64,000 bases of DNA from Commensalibacter melissae (lineage in GTDB: Bacteria > Pseudomonadota > Alphaproteobacteria > Acetobacterales > Acetobacteraceae): assembly GCF_009734185.1 (NCBI RefSeq), contig NZ_CP046393.1, positions 113,501 to 177,500 of the forward strand. Direction: 5' to 3'. Of this stretch, positions 45,747 to 55,121 are shown one piece after another. Numbering within the stretch: the stretch's first letter is position 1; each line of letters begins with the position of its first letter. The notes below the pieces were generated by a model. The model was given only the letters and a program-made list of their open reading frames with translations, was not told the DNA's origin and ran no database searches. A program made the translations under genes and the position numbers.

Positions 45747-46727
45747 ATGGAACCTTTTATTGCATTACGTCGTGAACGTTTAAATAGAGGAATTCGATTT
45801 GCACATGCACGATGTTTGGAAATCGGTGCATTGATTGATCCAGTTTTATGTCGAGAAAATGGAAATGTTTTTTACGCAGATCATTTGTCGACGGAAGAGC
45901 TGAAAGAGCAATTTGCCTGGAATACCAATTTTGATTCTCGTCAATTGGTAGAGATTGATTATATCTGGAAAAAAGAATGTGCTTTGAAGGAGTGTGTGGA
46001 TGGTCAGTTTGATTATGTAATCGCATCTCATGTTGCAGAACATGTCCCAGACTTGATTGGATGGATTGAGGAAATACGACAAATTTTAAAACCTGATGGA
46101 CAATTACGTTTGGTTTTGCCAGATGGTCGTTATTCTTTTGATATGAAAAGGCAGCCTACCCGGTTGGCTGATTTACTCGCTGCCTGGTTAAAGAAATCTA
46201 CATGCCCTGAAACACACCTGGTGTTGGACTTTGCATTGAACAAAATTAATGATAAAGATATTCCAAGAATTCATGCAGAATATGGATTATATCCTGATAT
46301 AGAAAATCTGGAAAGCCAAATCCCGTTTTCTGAGGTTCTTGAATGGGGGGAAAGAACACTAATACCTGATCATTATGAAGATATTCATTGTTGGGTTTTG
46401 CATTTAGGTTTGTTTGTGAAACTGATGATGAATTTGGCTGAACATGGACTTATAAAAATGGCTTGTGTGGAATGGTTTGATATTGATCCATCAAAGCTGA
46501 GTTACGAATTTACGGTTTTTCTTGTATCGGAAAAAAATAGGGAAAAATGTGTTGAAAGCTGGAAAGAGGTTTATGAAAAGATTAGAATTTCACCCTATCA
46601 ATTCAGTTTTGCCCAACATTTGGAACAGGAAAATATAAAATTGAAACAGGAACTGACGGCCATACAGAATTCTTTCTGTTGGCGTGTGACGTCCCCTTTG
46701 CGTCAATTAGTCAAACTGTTTAAATGA
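45747..46727 (+). CDS. SAM-dependent methyltransferase (class I)
   Basis: The 326-residue protein has a Rossmann-type methyltransferase core. CLEIGALIDPVL near residue 25 corresponds to motif I. FDYVIASHVAEHVPDLIGWI near 90 and LKPDGQLRLVLPDGRYSF near 115 match the Methyltransf_11 pattern. The C-terminal 200 residues are not recognised and end in a coiled-coil-like, basic segment. It overlaps the convergent UDP-glucose dehydrogenase gene by eight bases. The neighbour hints at polysaccharide or capsule modification, but the substrate is unknown. Confidence 0.8.
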   Translation: MEPFIALRRERLNRGIRFAHARCLEIGALIDPVLCRENGNVFYADHLSTEELKEQFAWNTNFDSRQLVEIDYIWKKECALKECVDGQFDYVIASHVAEHVPDLIGWIEEIRQILKPDGQLRLVLPDGRYSFDMKRQPTRLADLLAAWLKKSTCPETHLVLDFALNKINDKDIPRIHAEYGLYPDIENLESQIPFSEVLEWGERTLIPDHYEDIHCWVLHLGLFVKLMMNLAEHGLIKMACVEWFDIDPSKLSYEFTVFLVSEKNREKCVESWKEVYEKIRISPYQFSFAQHLEQENIKLKQELTAIQNSFCWRVTSPLRQLVKLFK

Positions 46728-48066
46728 TAAATTTTTCTTTCAGGGGTCGACCAATTGAATAATAATGAATATTTTCACTTTTCATCACTTTGGGATCGTA
46801 AATATTTCTGAAGTCGATTACCAGTGGTTTTTTCATCCAGTTTTTCAGGGTCTTGGGTGTCAAAGAACGGAATTCATTCCATTCTGTCAGGATAATCAAG
46901 GCGTCAGCCTGATTGGCTGCATCGTTAATTCTATCAAAATATTGAACTGTATTAGGTAATAAGGGTTTTGCCTTTTCATTTCCAACAGGGTCAAAAACTT
47001 TTATCTGGGCACCCTCTTCAACCAAACGGTGAATAATGGGAATAGATGGGGATTCCCGCATATCATCTGTATTTGGTTTAAAGGTAAGTCCCAGAATGGT
47101 AATGGTTTTATTGTGAACATTACCACCACATAATTGAATAATTCTTCCACTTATGTTTGCTTTTCTGGCATCATTAGCTTGTGCGGTTGCCTCTACCAGC
47201 CGTGAGGGTGTACCTGCTTCTTGGGCGATGCGAATTAGGGCAAGAGTGTCTTTCGGGAAACAGGATCCGCCATAACCTGGGCCTGGCCGTAAAAAATATT
47301 TGCCGATTCTACTGTCTAATCCAATAGCATTGGCAATTTCCTCTATATTTCCTCCAACTTGTTCACAAAGATCAGCAAGCTCGTTAATATATGAAAGTTT
47401 CATCGCTAAAAAACAATTTGAGGCATATTTTGCCAGTTCAGCACTTTCCAAATTGGTAAACAAAATTGGTGTTTCTTTTTGAAATAAGGGTTGGTAAAGT
47501 CGACTCATGATTTCTTGGGCTTTTTGTGCGCGATCTTTTCTGTCTTTTTCAATACCGATAATGATACGGTCAGGTGTCATGAAATCTTGAATGGCCTCGC
47601 CCTCGCGAAGAAATTCAGGATTGGAGGCGACATCAAAATCAAGAGATGGATTTTCCTTACGGATGATTTGTGCAATCCGTCGGCTTGTACCAACCGGGAC
47701 TGTTGATTTGGTAACGATAATTGCATATTCTTGTAGATGTTTTGCAATTTCCAGGGCTGCTTGATGGACATAAGTCATGTCAGCATGTCCATCACCGTTA
47801 CGTGGGGGTGTACCCACGGCAATAAAAATGGCCTTACAATCAGGAATAGCCTCTTTAATCGTTTCAAAAAACTGTAACCGATTGGCTTTGATATTATTCT
47901 GAACCAAAAGATCCAAACCAGGTTCATAGATAGGAATATTTCCTTTCTTTAACGCATTTAACCGGTTGGGATCCTTTTCCACGACAGCGACATCAAGTCC
48001 GAATTCTGCAAAACAAGCAGCAGAAACAAGACCAACATATCCTCCACCAATCATTGCTATACGCAC
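46720..48066 (-). CDS. ugd: UDP-glucose 6-dehydrogenase
   Basis: The enzyme oxidises UDP-glucose twice with NAD+ to UDP-glucuronate, a precursor for exopolysaccharide. N-terminal GGGYVGLVSAACFAEFG binds NAD, and the catalytic cysteine lies in GGSCFPKDT near residue 260. The frame is open to 48090. A GTG at 48066 has AAGGA seven bases upstream and gives the usual start (V/M)RIAMIGGGYVG, so it is preferred (448 residues). Its 3' end overlaps the methyltransferase gene on the other strand. Confidence 0.95.
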   Translation of the reverse strand: MRIAMIGGGYVGLVSAACFAEFGLDVAVVEKDPNRLNALKKGNIPIYEPGLDLLVQNNIKANRLQFFETIKEAIPDCKAIFIAVGTPPRNGDGHADMTYVHQAALEIAKHLQEYAIIVTKSTVPVGTSRRIAQIIRKENPSLDFDVASNPEFLREGEAIQDFMTPDRIIIGIEKDRKDRAQKAQEIMSRLYQPLFQKETPILFTNLESAELAKYASNCFLAMKLSYINELADLCEQVGGNIEEIANAIGLDSRIGKYFLRPGPGYGGSCFPKDTLALIRIAQEAGTPSRLVEATAQANDARKANISGRIIQLCGGNVHNKTITILGLTFKPNTDDMRESPSIPIIHRLVEEGAQIKVFDPVGNEKAKPLLPNTVQYFDRINDAANQADALIILTEWNEFRSLTPKTLKNWMKKPLVIDFRNIYDPKVMKSENIHYYSIGRPLKEKFII

Positions 48067-48460
48067 AGAACATTCCTTATTTTTAATCAAGATATTGCCA
48101 GTTTTATAGATTATTAAATTAAGTTAATTTAAAAATTAAAAAAATAAAAATTTTAAAAATATTGAAACAAGTTCATTATAAAGGATAATGAAGAGGTTTT
48201 CAGTGGTATATAGACAATAGATATATTCAATATTGATGGGAATAATAATTAGATTCTAAGGGTGGATTGTTCTTGGGAAGAGGATGATGGTTAAAATGTT
48301 TGATCTATATAAAATGTTTAAAAATAAAAGATATTTATGTGCTTAAATATAAATATTAGAAAATAATAGAATTATAGGATAAAACTTGTAATCAATATTA
48401 TTGAACAACTTCTCAATTCGTTAGCTAATAATGTTGTGATGAGTTTAACCGGGAATTAAG
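48067..48460. promoter_or_regulatory. Divergent AT-rich region between ugd and mlaE
   Basis: These 394 bases separate two divergent transcription units and therefore should contain both promoters. I see no gene, hairpin terminator or recognisable operator. The ribosome site for mlaE (GGGA) lies at its right end. Confidence 0.5.
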
Positions 48461-49255
48461 ATGTATCAATTGAAACGTCCGTGGATTTGGATCGCTTTGT
48501 TAGGTCGTATGGCTTTAAACGGTGTTCGGGAAACGGGTACCCTTGCATTGTTTGCATTAAGCGGATTTATAAATATTTTTTATCCTCCATTTTATTGGCG
48601 CATTTTTTTGGGATCTTTACTTGATATAGGTTATTTGTCTCTACCTGTTGTTGCTTTAACTGCATTATTTTCTGGAGGTGTTATCGCGTTACAATCCTAT
48701 ACTGGTATGTCCCAGTATCATGTAAATAGCGCGATTGCCAATATTGTTGTGTTGGCTGTCACTCGTGAGCTTGGGCCCGTTTTGGCAGGATTGATGGTTG
48801 CGGGACGGGTGGGGGCAGCCATGGCCGCGGAAATTGGAACAATGCAGGTGACGAACCAGATTGATGCGCTCAAAACCTTATCAACCAATCCTATCAAATA
48901 TCTTGTCACTCCCCGTTTGCTAGCTGCTACGCTTGCTTTACCATTTCTAGTTTTGATTGCTGATATCCTGGGGGTGCTGGGTGGTTTTACTGTTTCGGTC
49001 ATTAAATTGGGTTTTTCGTCCCAGGGTTATATTGCGGCGACCATGAATGCCGTGAAACCTATTGATATTACAATTGGTTTGGTGAAAGCGGCGGTTTTTG
49101 GATTTCTTATTGCCTTGATGGGATGTTATCATGGATATCGTAGCCGTGGGGGCGCACAGGGGGTTGGTGCAGCGACGACCTCTGCTGTTGTTGCCGCCTC
49201 TATTTTATTGCTAGTATTTGATTATTTGTTAACGGATATCTTTTTTGCAAAATGA
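48461..49255 (+). CDS. mlaE: MlaE-family lipid ABC transporter permease
   Basis: The 264-residue inner-membrane protein carries the MlaE family hallmark: VTRELGPVLAGLMVAGRVGAAMAAEIG, followed by TNQIDAL near residue 130 and five to six hydrophobic helices. In the Mla system it moves phospholipids between inner and outer membranes to keep outer-membrane asymmetry. It overlaps mlaF by four bases (ATGA), so the two are translationally coupled. The usual partner mlaD is not found next to it. Confidence 0.93.
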   Translation: MYQLKRPWIWIALLGRMALNGVRETGTLALFALSGFINIFYPPFYWRIFLGSLLDIGYLSLPVVALTALFSGGVIALQSYTGMSQYHVNSAIANIVVLAVTRELGPVLAGLMVAGRVGAAMAAEIGTMQVTNQIDALKTLSTNPIKYLVTPRLLAATLALPFLVLIADILGVLGGFTVSVIKLGFSSQGYIAATMNAVKPIDITIGLVKAAVFGFLIALMGCYHGYRSRGGAQGVGAATTSAVVAASILLLVFDYLLTDIFFAK

Positions 49256-50046
49256 CCAAAACTTATCCCAAAATTCGTATACGTAATCTTTCCAAATCTT
49301 TTGGTAGCAACCATGTGTTACGTAACATTAATATGGATGTAATGGAGGGTACTTCTTTTGTTATTATTGGTGGGTCTGGAAGTGGAAAGTCTGTTTTGCT
49401 TCGCTGTATTTTGGGGTTAATGACACCAGATAGTGGCACGATCGAAATTGATGGCAAAAATATTTTTGAATTGCCATATTCCGAGCAAGCAGAAAAATTA
49501 CAGGAAATGGGTATGTTGTTTCAGAACTCTGCCTTGTTCGATAGCTTGCCTATCTGGGAAAATGTTGCCTTTGCCCTTTTAAATGGACATCGTAAAAATC
49601 AGCCAAGAATTAGTCGTGCCCGGGCGAGGGAAAGGGCAAACAGGGTTTTGGAACTTGTTGGTCTGGATGCAGATAATATTGGCGATTTATATCCCAGTGA
49701 GTTATCTGGTGGGATGCAGAAACGGGTTGGCTTGGCACGTGCGATTGCTTCAAAACCGGAAATTATCTTTTTTGATGAACCGACCACAGGGTTGGATCCT
49801 ATCATGGGAGCAATAATTGATAACTTGATTGTTGATTGCGTTAAGAAGCTGGGTTCTACAACAATTGCCATTACCCATGATATGGCTTCTGCCCAGCGGA
49901 TCGGGGATCAGGTTGCCATGTTGTATAAAGGGGAGCTGATTTGGCAGGGTGAAGCTGGTGAACTTATGCAGAGTGAGAATCCCTACGTGCATCAATTTAC
50001 ACATGGTCTTTATGCAGGTCCTATTAAAATGGAAATGAAAGTATAA
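49252..50046 (+). CDS. mlaF: MlaF-family lipid ABC transporter ATP-binding protein
   Basis: This is the cytoplasmic ATPase for MlaE, 264 residues. It shows Walker A GGSGSGKSVLLRCILG near residue 40, signature LSGGMQKRVGLARAI (the LSGGM form is typical of MlaF) and Walker B IIFFDEPTTGLDP. It starts inside the mlaE stop and is followed nine bases later by radA, in an apparently compact transcription unit. Confidence 0.93.
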   Translation: MTKTYPKIRIRNLSKSFGSNHVLRNINMDVMEGTSFVIIGGSGSGKSVLLRCILGLMTPDSGTIEIDGKNIFELPYSEQAEKLQEMGMLFQNSALFDSLPIWENVAFALLNGHRKNQPRISRARARERANRVLELVGLDADNIGDLYPSELSGGMQKRVGLARAIASKPEIIFFDEPTTGLDPIMGAIIDNLIVDCVKKLGSTTIAITHDMASAQRIGDQVAMLYKGELIWQGEAGELMQSENPYVHQFTHGLYAGPIKMEMKV

Positions 50047-50055
50047 GAGGACGTT

Positions 50056-51441
50056 TTGGCGAAAAAGCCGGTTAAAATGTTTGTCTGTCAAAGTTGTGGC
50101 GCTATTTATCATAAATGGGCTGGACGATGTGAGGCTTGTGGTGAATGGAATACAATTAGCGAGGAAACCAGGGAAACAAGTCCGATTTCTGTACTGGGAC
50201 ATGCAGGCAGGATGATTCAGTTTACAGGGCTGGATGGTGAGATTTCACCTCCTGATCGTCAGTCCATTGGTGTTTCTGAATTTGATCGTGTTCTGGGTGG
50301 AGGTCTTGTCCAATCTTCAGTTACATTGGTAGGAGGAGATCCTGGCATTGGAAAGTCAACTTTATTGTTGCAGGCTGCTTGTGCTTTATCAAGACAGGGA
50401 CAATCCGTTTTATATATTTCAGGAGAGGAGTCTGTTAACCAGATAAGAATGCGTGCCAATCGGTTAGGGTTAGAGGATGCGGAACAAAGAAAAAACATAC
50501 AACTGGCTGCCTGCATAAATGTTGCGGATATTCTTTCAACGCTGGAAAAAGAAAAAAATATAAGTCTCGTTATCATTGATTCTATTCAAACAATGTGGCT
50601 GGATACGGCGAATGGGGCCCCTGGGACGGTAAGTCAGGTTCGGGCTGCGGCTTTTGAATTGATTCGTATGGCAAAACAGAAAGAATTTGCATTGATTTTT
50701 GTGGGACATGTTACCAAGGAAGGTTCTATAGCGGGGCCGCGTGTCCTGGAACATATGGTTGATGCCGTATTATATTTTGAGGGGGATCGAGGACATCAAT
50801 TTCGTATTTTACGGGCAGCAAAAAATCGATTTGGTGCAACAGATGAAATTGGTGTTTTTTCAATGACAGGACAGGGTTTGGTAGAGGTGGCAAACCCATC
50901 TGCTTTATTCCTTGCAGAGCGACATGGTCATATAGCGGGGTCAGCCGTTTTTGCGGGTTTGGAGGGAACCCGTCCTGTTTTGTTGGAAGTGCAGGCCTTG
51001 TTGGCACCCAAATTTGGGGATTCAGCGCCAAGACGTACAGTTATTGGATGGGATAATGCACGCCTTAATATGTTGCTTGCTATTTTGGAGACACGTTGTT
51101 CGTTACGGTTTAACGGGGTGGATGTTTATTTAAATATGGCAGGCGGTTTGAGAATTACCGAACCTGCGGCGGATTTGGCCGTGGCAGCAGCTTTGGTTTC
51201 GGCTTTGACCCATCATTCCGCCTCTCCAGGTTCAGTGTATTTTGGTGAAATTGGTTTATCTGGAGAAATTCGACAGGTGCCACAAGCCGACTTACGCATG
51301 AAAGAGGCATTTAAGCTAGGTTTTGATGAAGTTGTTTTACCCAAGCGTATTGCACATGGAAATAACAAACTATCCGTCCCCAATGGATTACAGCTGATAG
51401 AATTAGGTCATATAAGTGATTTGGTGTCTCAATTCACATAA
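50056..51441 (+). CDS. radA: DNA repair protein RadA (Sms)
   Basis: RadA is a RecA-related helicase that assists branch migration in recombination repair. The 461 residues have an N-terminal zinc finger (CQSCGAIYHKWAGRCEACG), Walker A GGDPGIGKSTLLLQ near residue 95 and the RadA-specific KNRFGATDE motif near 258. A C-terminal Lon-like domain follows. The start is TTG at 50056, with AGAGGA upstream at good spacing; no better ATG exists before the zinc finger. The stretch after the stop is very AT-rich and carries no clear terminator. Confidence 0.95.
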   Translation: MAKKPVKMFVCQSCGAIYHKWAGRCEACGEWNTISEETRETSPISVLGHAGRMIQFTGLDGEISPPDRQSIGVSEFDRVLGGGLVQSSVTLVGGDPGIGKSTLLLQAACALSRQGQSVLYISGEESVNQIRMRANRLGLEDAEQRKNIQLAACINVADILSTLEKEKNISLVIIDSIQTMWLDTANGAPGTVSQVRAAAFELIRMAKQKEFALIFVGHVTKEGSIAGPRVLEHMVDAVLYFEGDRGHQFRILRAAKNRFGATDEIGVFSMTGQGLVEVANPSALFLAERHGHIAGSAVFAGLEGTRPVLLEVQALLAPKFGDSAPRRTVIGWDNARLNMLLAILETRCSLRFNGVDVYLNMAGGLRITEPAADLAVAAALVSALTHHSASPGSVYFGEIGLSGEIRQVPQADLRMKEAFKLGFDEVVLPKRIAHGNNKLSVPNGLQLIELGHISDLVSQFT

Positions 51442-51599
51442 AATTTATTACATTTGATTACTGAAATTTTTCTTTTAGATATATTTGTTAGAAATACAAA
51501 ATTATCGTTATTTAATAGTTAATTAAATCAATTTTATAAAAAAAGATAATTTTTGATAATTATCTAAAAAATAAAATTATAGTCAGGAATTCAAAAATT

Positions 51600-53405
51600 A
51601 TGGCTAAGAATATTGAACCCAATCTTAAAAATATTGAGTTATATTTAAAACTTAATCGAACAGAAAATTTTTTAATTCCAGAATATCAACGGGGATATTC
51701 ATGGGATATTGGACAATGTGATAAATTGTTAGAAGATATAGAGAATTTTAAGGAAAGTGAATCAAATGATCCTTATTTTTTTGGAAGCATTATAATTGAT
51801 TGCTCGGATCAAAATCAATTCAGTCTAATTGACGGTCAACAGCGTACAACGACTTTTTTGTTGTTACTCAAAGCCATTTTGTTACGATTAAATGAAGTGC
51901 TACAAACTGTTTCAAAAGATGAAGATTCAGAGGCATTGATAGCTGGTCTTAAAGCGAATAGAAATAAAATTATGGAAATTTTGTATAAAGCAGAAGCCGA
52001 AAATATACCTTCTATGCTTAAAGATCCAAAAAAGACACAAAATATTCTCATACTAGGAAATAAATCAATTAATGAATTGTATCCAGAAGAATTTAATAAA
52101 ATTATAGGTGCCAGTGATTTTAAAGATGCCGAGGAAAAAGTTTTTAAACTGCCTTATAAAAAAAATAATAATCGATATACAAACTATTTTCGTAACTTTA
52201 AAAATTTTTATGAAAAATTGAGAGAAAATAGCGATTCTTGGTTGAATCAATTTACAAAAACTTTTTTAAAAAATTGTCAGGTAATCGAAATACGCAGTTG
52301 GCAAGTCGAACAAGCTATTACAATGTTTAATTCATTGAATTCAACAGGTTTGCCGCTTTCAGATGCAGATATTATTTCAGCAAAATTATATTCATATGTA
52401 GGTGATAAAAGAGAGGAATTTAATATTCAATGGGAAGAGATTCTCCAATTAACAAATAAATTAAAATCTAAAAAAGTCGTTACAATTGATTCTGTATTGC
52501 AACAATTTATGTACATTAATCGTGCTAAAGAACAGGGATATTTGAAATCTTATATTTATGTAAGAACTCCAGGTCTAAGAAGATATTATGCTGATCATGA
52601 GCAGGATTTGTTAAAAAATCCATTTTTACTATGCAATAATTTAAAAAAAATTGCATATAAATGGGATAAAATTAAAGATTATTCCATTATAAAGTTACTT
52701 CTTAAGTGTAATGTTAATATTAAATTATATCTAGCCGCTTATCTGTATCGTTTTGAATTAGATGAAATTACCGAAGATAAAATAATAAATGTCTGTGAAT
52801 CATTGTTGAAATTATTTTCATTATTAGAGTTGGGAGATGCTGGTTATTCAAGCAATAAATTTAAGATATTTTTATATGCAGAAATTATAAAGATGGTCGA
52901 TTTTAATATTCCAGAACATGTTATTTGTCAGGATTTTTATGATCATATACATGATAAATGGAATGTCAAAGAGGTTGAGGACGCGATATTAACATATGAT
53001 AAAAACATGCTGGTATTTGTTAATGAATATTTGTACGCTAAAAATAAAAATCTAAAATTTAATTTTTCTGAAACGGTTAATGTTGAACATATCATGCCAG
53101 CTAGTGGTCGTAATATTGAGACAATTCGACATGACGCAAAAATGGATAAGAATGAGTTTGAAAATGTAATTAACAGATTGGGAAACAAAATTTTGCTTGA
53201 AGAGAATATCAATCGAAGTATCAGTAATGAATGGTTTAAAACTAAAAAGCAAAGTTTTATTCATAATAAAAATGGATATAAAAATAGCAAATATAATTTA
53301 GCGAAAACTTTAATTAACTATCCTAGTGATAAATGGGAGAAAAATGATATTTTAGAAACAACTGAAAAAGCAGCGAAAAGAATATCAAATTTTATTTTTT
53401 CATAA
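51600..53405 (+). CDS. DUF262/DUF1524 protein, GmrSD-like putative nuclease
   Basis: The 601-residue protein has an N-terminal DUF262 domain with IPEYQRGYSWDIGQ near residue 25 and LIDGQQRTTTFLLLL near 78, a ParB/Srx-like NTPase-type motif. The C-terminal DUF1524 domain has VEHIMPASGRN near 495 and NRLGNKILLEENIN near 525, an HNH-type nuclease motif. Fused DUF262-DUF1524 proteins include the GmrSD type IV restriction enzymes that attack modified phage DNA. The gene stands alone between radA and ahcY and is visibly more AT-rich than either, which suggests acquisition by transfer. The target is unknown. Confidence 0.85.
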   Translation: MAKNIEPNLKNIELYLKLNRTENFLIPEYQRGYSWDIGQCDKLLEDIENFKESESNDPYFFGSIIIDCSDQNQFSLIDGQQRTTTFLLLLKAILLRLNEVLQTVSKDEDSEALIAGLKANRNKIMEILYKAEAENIPSMLKDPKKTQNILILGNKSINELYPEEFNKIIGASDFKDAEEKVFKLPYKKNNNRYTNYFRNFKNFYEKLRENSDSWLNQFTKTFLKNCQVIEIRSWQVEQAITMFNSLNSTGLPLSDADIISAKLYSYVGDKREEFNIQWEEILQLTNKLKSKKVVTIDSVLQQFMYINRAKEQGYLKSYIYVRTPGLRRYYADHEQDLLKNPFLLCNNLKKIAYKWDKIKDYSIIKLLLKCNVNIKLYLAAYLYRFELDEITEDKIINVCESLLKLFSLLELGDAGYSSNKFKIFLYAEIIKMVDFNIPEHVICQDFYDHIHDKWNVKEVEDAILTYDKNMLVFVNEYLYAKNKNLKFNFSETVNVEHIMPASGRNIETIRHDAKMDKNEFENVINRLGNKILLEENINRSISNEWFKTKKQSFIHNKNGYKNSKYNLAKTLINYPSDKWEKNDILETTEKAAKRISNFIFS

Positions 53406-53505
53406 TAATATGCTGTTTTGTTTTTGACGCATTAGATTGATCTCTTCTTATATGTGCTCTAATAATACATCATAATATTAATTTGATCATAAAAAGGATT
53501 GATAA

Positions 53506-54807
53506 ATGATGAAAGATCAACATGATTACAAAGTGAAAGATATTTCACTTGCGAGTTGGGGGCGGAAAGAGATTGCTATTTCTGAAGGGGAAATGCCAGG
53601 TTTAATGGCTCTTCGTAAAGAATATGCGGATAAACAGATTCTTAAGGGAGCGAAAATTGCCGGCTGCTTGCATATGACTATCCAGACAGCTGTGTTAATT
53701 GAAACCCTTGTTGCCTTGGGCGCGGAAGTGCGTTGGTCATCTTGTAACATTTTCTCAACTCAGGATCATGCGGCTGCGGCAATAGCTGCAGCTGGTATTC
53801 CTGTATTTGCTTGGAAAGGTGAAACCGAGGAGGAATTTAACTGGTGTATTGAACAGACCATTCATGGTCCGAATGGTTGGGTTCCCAATATGATTTTGGA
53901 TGACGGGGGTGATTTAACCCTGTTAATGCATCAGAAATATCCTGAGATGTTAAAAAATATTAAGGGGTTGTCTGAAGAAACGACAACAGGTGTTCACCGT
54001 TTGCGTGAAATGGAAAAGAAAGGAACCTTATTAGTTCCGGCATTCAATGTCAATGACAGTGTTACGAAGTCTAAATTTGATAATTTATATGGTTGTCGTG
54101 AAAGCCTGGTCGATGCAATTCGTCGTGGTACAGATGTAATGATGTCTGGAAAGGTTGCCGTTGTTGCCGGTTTTGGTGATGTGGGTAAGGGTTCGGCAGC
54201 AAGTTTGCGAAATGCTGGTTGTCGTGTTCTTGTTACAGAGGTTGATCCTATTTGTGCATTACAGGCCGCGATGGAAGGATATGAAATTGTCACTATGGAA
54301 GAGGCTGCACCACGCGGTGATATTTTCGTAACTTGTACCGGTAATATTGATATTATCACCGTTGATCATATGCGTGCCATGAAAAATCGTGCCATCGTTT
54401 GCAATATTGGTCATTTTGATTCGGAAATTCAAGTTGAAAAATTACGGAATTTCACGTGGGAAAATATTAAACCTCAAGTTGATGAGATTATTTTTCCCGA
54501 TGGTAACCGTATTATTCTTCTTTCTGAAGGGCGTTTGGTTAATCTTGGGAATGCCACTGGTCATCCATCTTTTGTGATGTCTGCCTCTTTTACAAATCAA
54601 ACTTTGGCACAGATTGAATTATGGACAGCACCAAAGGGTAAATATGAAGCAAAAGTCTATACCCTTCCGAAATTCTTGGATGAGAAAGTGGCAGCTTTAC
54701 ATCTCGAAAAAGTTGGTGCGGTTCTGTCTAAATTAAATAAAGCTCAGGCCGATTATATTGGCGTTGATGTTGAAGGTCCATTTAAACCAGATTCTTATCG
54801 TTATTAG
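53506..54807 (+). CDS. ahcY: Adenosylhomocysteinase
   Basis: The enzyme hydrolyses S-adenosylhomocysteine to adenosine and homocysteine, removing the inhibitory product of methylation. The 433 residues show the substrate-site segment [16 protein letters not shown] near residue 80. The NAD-binding [17 protein letters not shown] lies near 220 and the C-terminal end is KPDSYRY, as in the family. AAGGA precedes the ATG. I looked for an SAH riboswitch in the upstream 100 bases and could not recognise one. Confidence 0.97.
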   Translation: MMKDQHDYKVKDISLASWGRKEIAISEGEMPGLMALRKEYADKQILKGAKIAGCLHMTIQTAVLIETLVALGAEVRWSSCNIFSTQDHAAAAIAAAGIPVFAWKGETEEEFNWCIEQTIHGPNGWVPNMILDDGGDLTLLMHQKYPEMLKNIKGLSEETTTGVHRLREMEKKGTLLVPAFNVNDSVTKSKFDNLYGCRESLVDAIRRGTDVMMSGKVAVVAGFGDVGKGSAASLRNAGCRVLVTEVDPICALQAAMEGYEIVTMEEAAPRGDIFVTCTGNIDIITVDHMRAMKNRAIVCNIGHFDSEIQVEKLRNFTWENIKPQVDEIIFPDGNRIILLSEGRLVNLGNATGHPSFVMSASFTNQTLAQIELWTAPKGKYEAKVYTLPKFLDEKVAALHLEKVGAVLSKLNKAQADYIGVDVEGPFKPDSYRY

Positions 54808-54830
54808 TTTTAAAAAATAATAGTGACATA

Positions 54831-54863
54831 AAAAAACTCATTACAATTTGTAATGAGTTTTTT
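54831..54863. terminator. Bidirectional terminator between ahcY and the feo operon
   Basis: ACTCATTACA pairs perfectly with TGTAATGAGT around a three-base loop. The stem is flanked by six A on the left and six T on the right, so it can end transcription of ahcY on the plus strand and of the feo operon on the minus strand. Confidence 0.92.
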
Positions 54864-54884
54864 ATTTAAATGAATAAATAATAT

Positions 54885-55106
54885 TCAATGACATTTGCTA
54901 TTGCATTTACTGCAGGTGCTACAACTTGGTGTTTTCTGAGTATTGCAGTGTTTCAAGGCCCATTGTTGACTTGTTGCGGGAGCATGGATGCATTTAAGTA
55001 CATAAGCAATTCCTAGCCATATGAATTTGCCAATCATTGGAAAAAAATGATTAATCCAATATAAACCGGCTAAAGAAATTATTAAAATGACAAGTGTACT
55101 TTGCAT
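54885..55106 (-). CDS. FeoB-associated cysteine-rich membrane protein
   Basis: The 73-residue protein has one N-terminal membrane helix and a cysteine-rich C-terminus with SCSTCSKCNSKCH at the very end. Small one-helix proteins ending in clustered cysteines commonly follow feoB and are annotated as FeoB-associated Cys-rich proteins (FeoC-like position). It lies 15 bases after the feoB stop on the same strand. The cysteines may bind iron or an Fe-S cluster, by inference. Confidence 0.82.
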   Translation of the reverse strand: MQSTLVILIISLAGLYWINHFFPMIGKFIWLGIAYVLKCIHAPATSQQWALKHCNTQKTPSCSTCSKCNSKCH

Positions 55107-55121
55107 GAATGTTTTCCTTTG

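Noticed and set aside
53406-53505. SAH riboswitch upstream of ahcY
   Set aside because: The 100-base gap is AT-rich and shows neither the conserved core nor the paired stems expected for that riboswitch.
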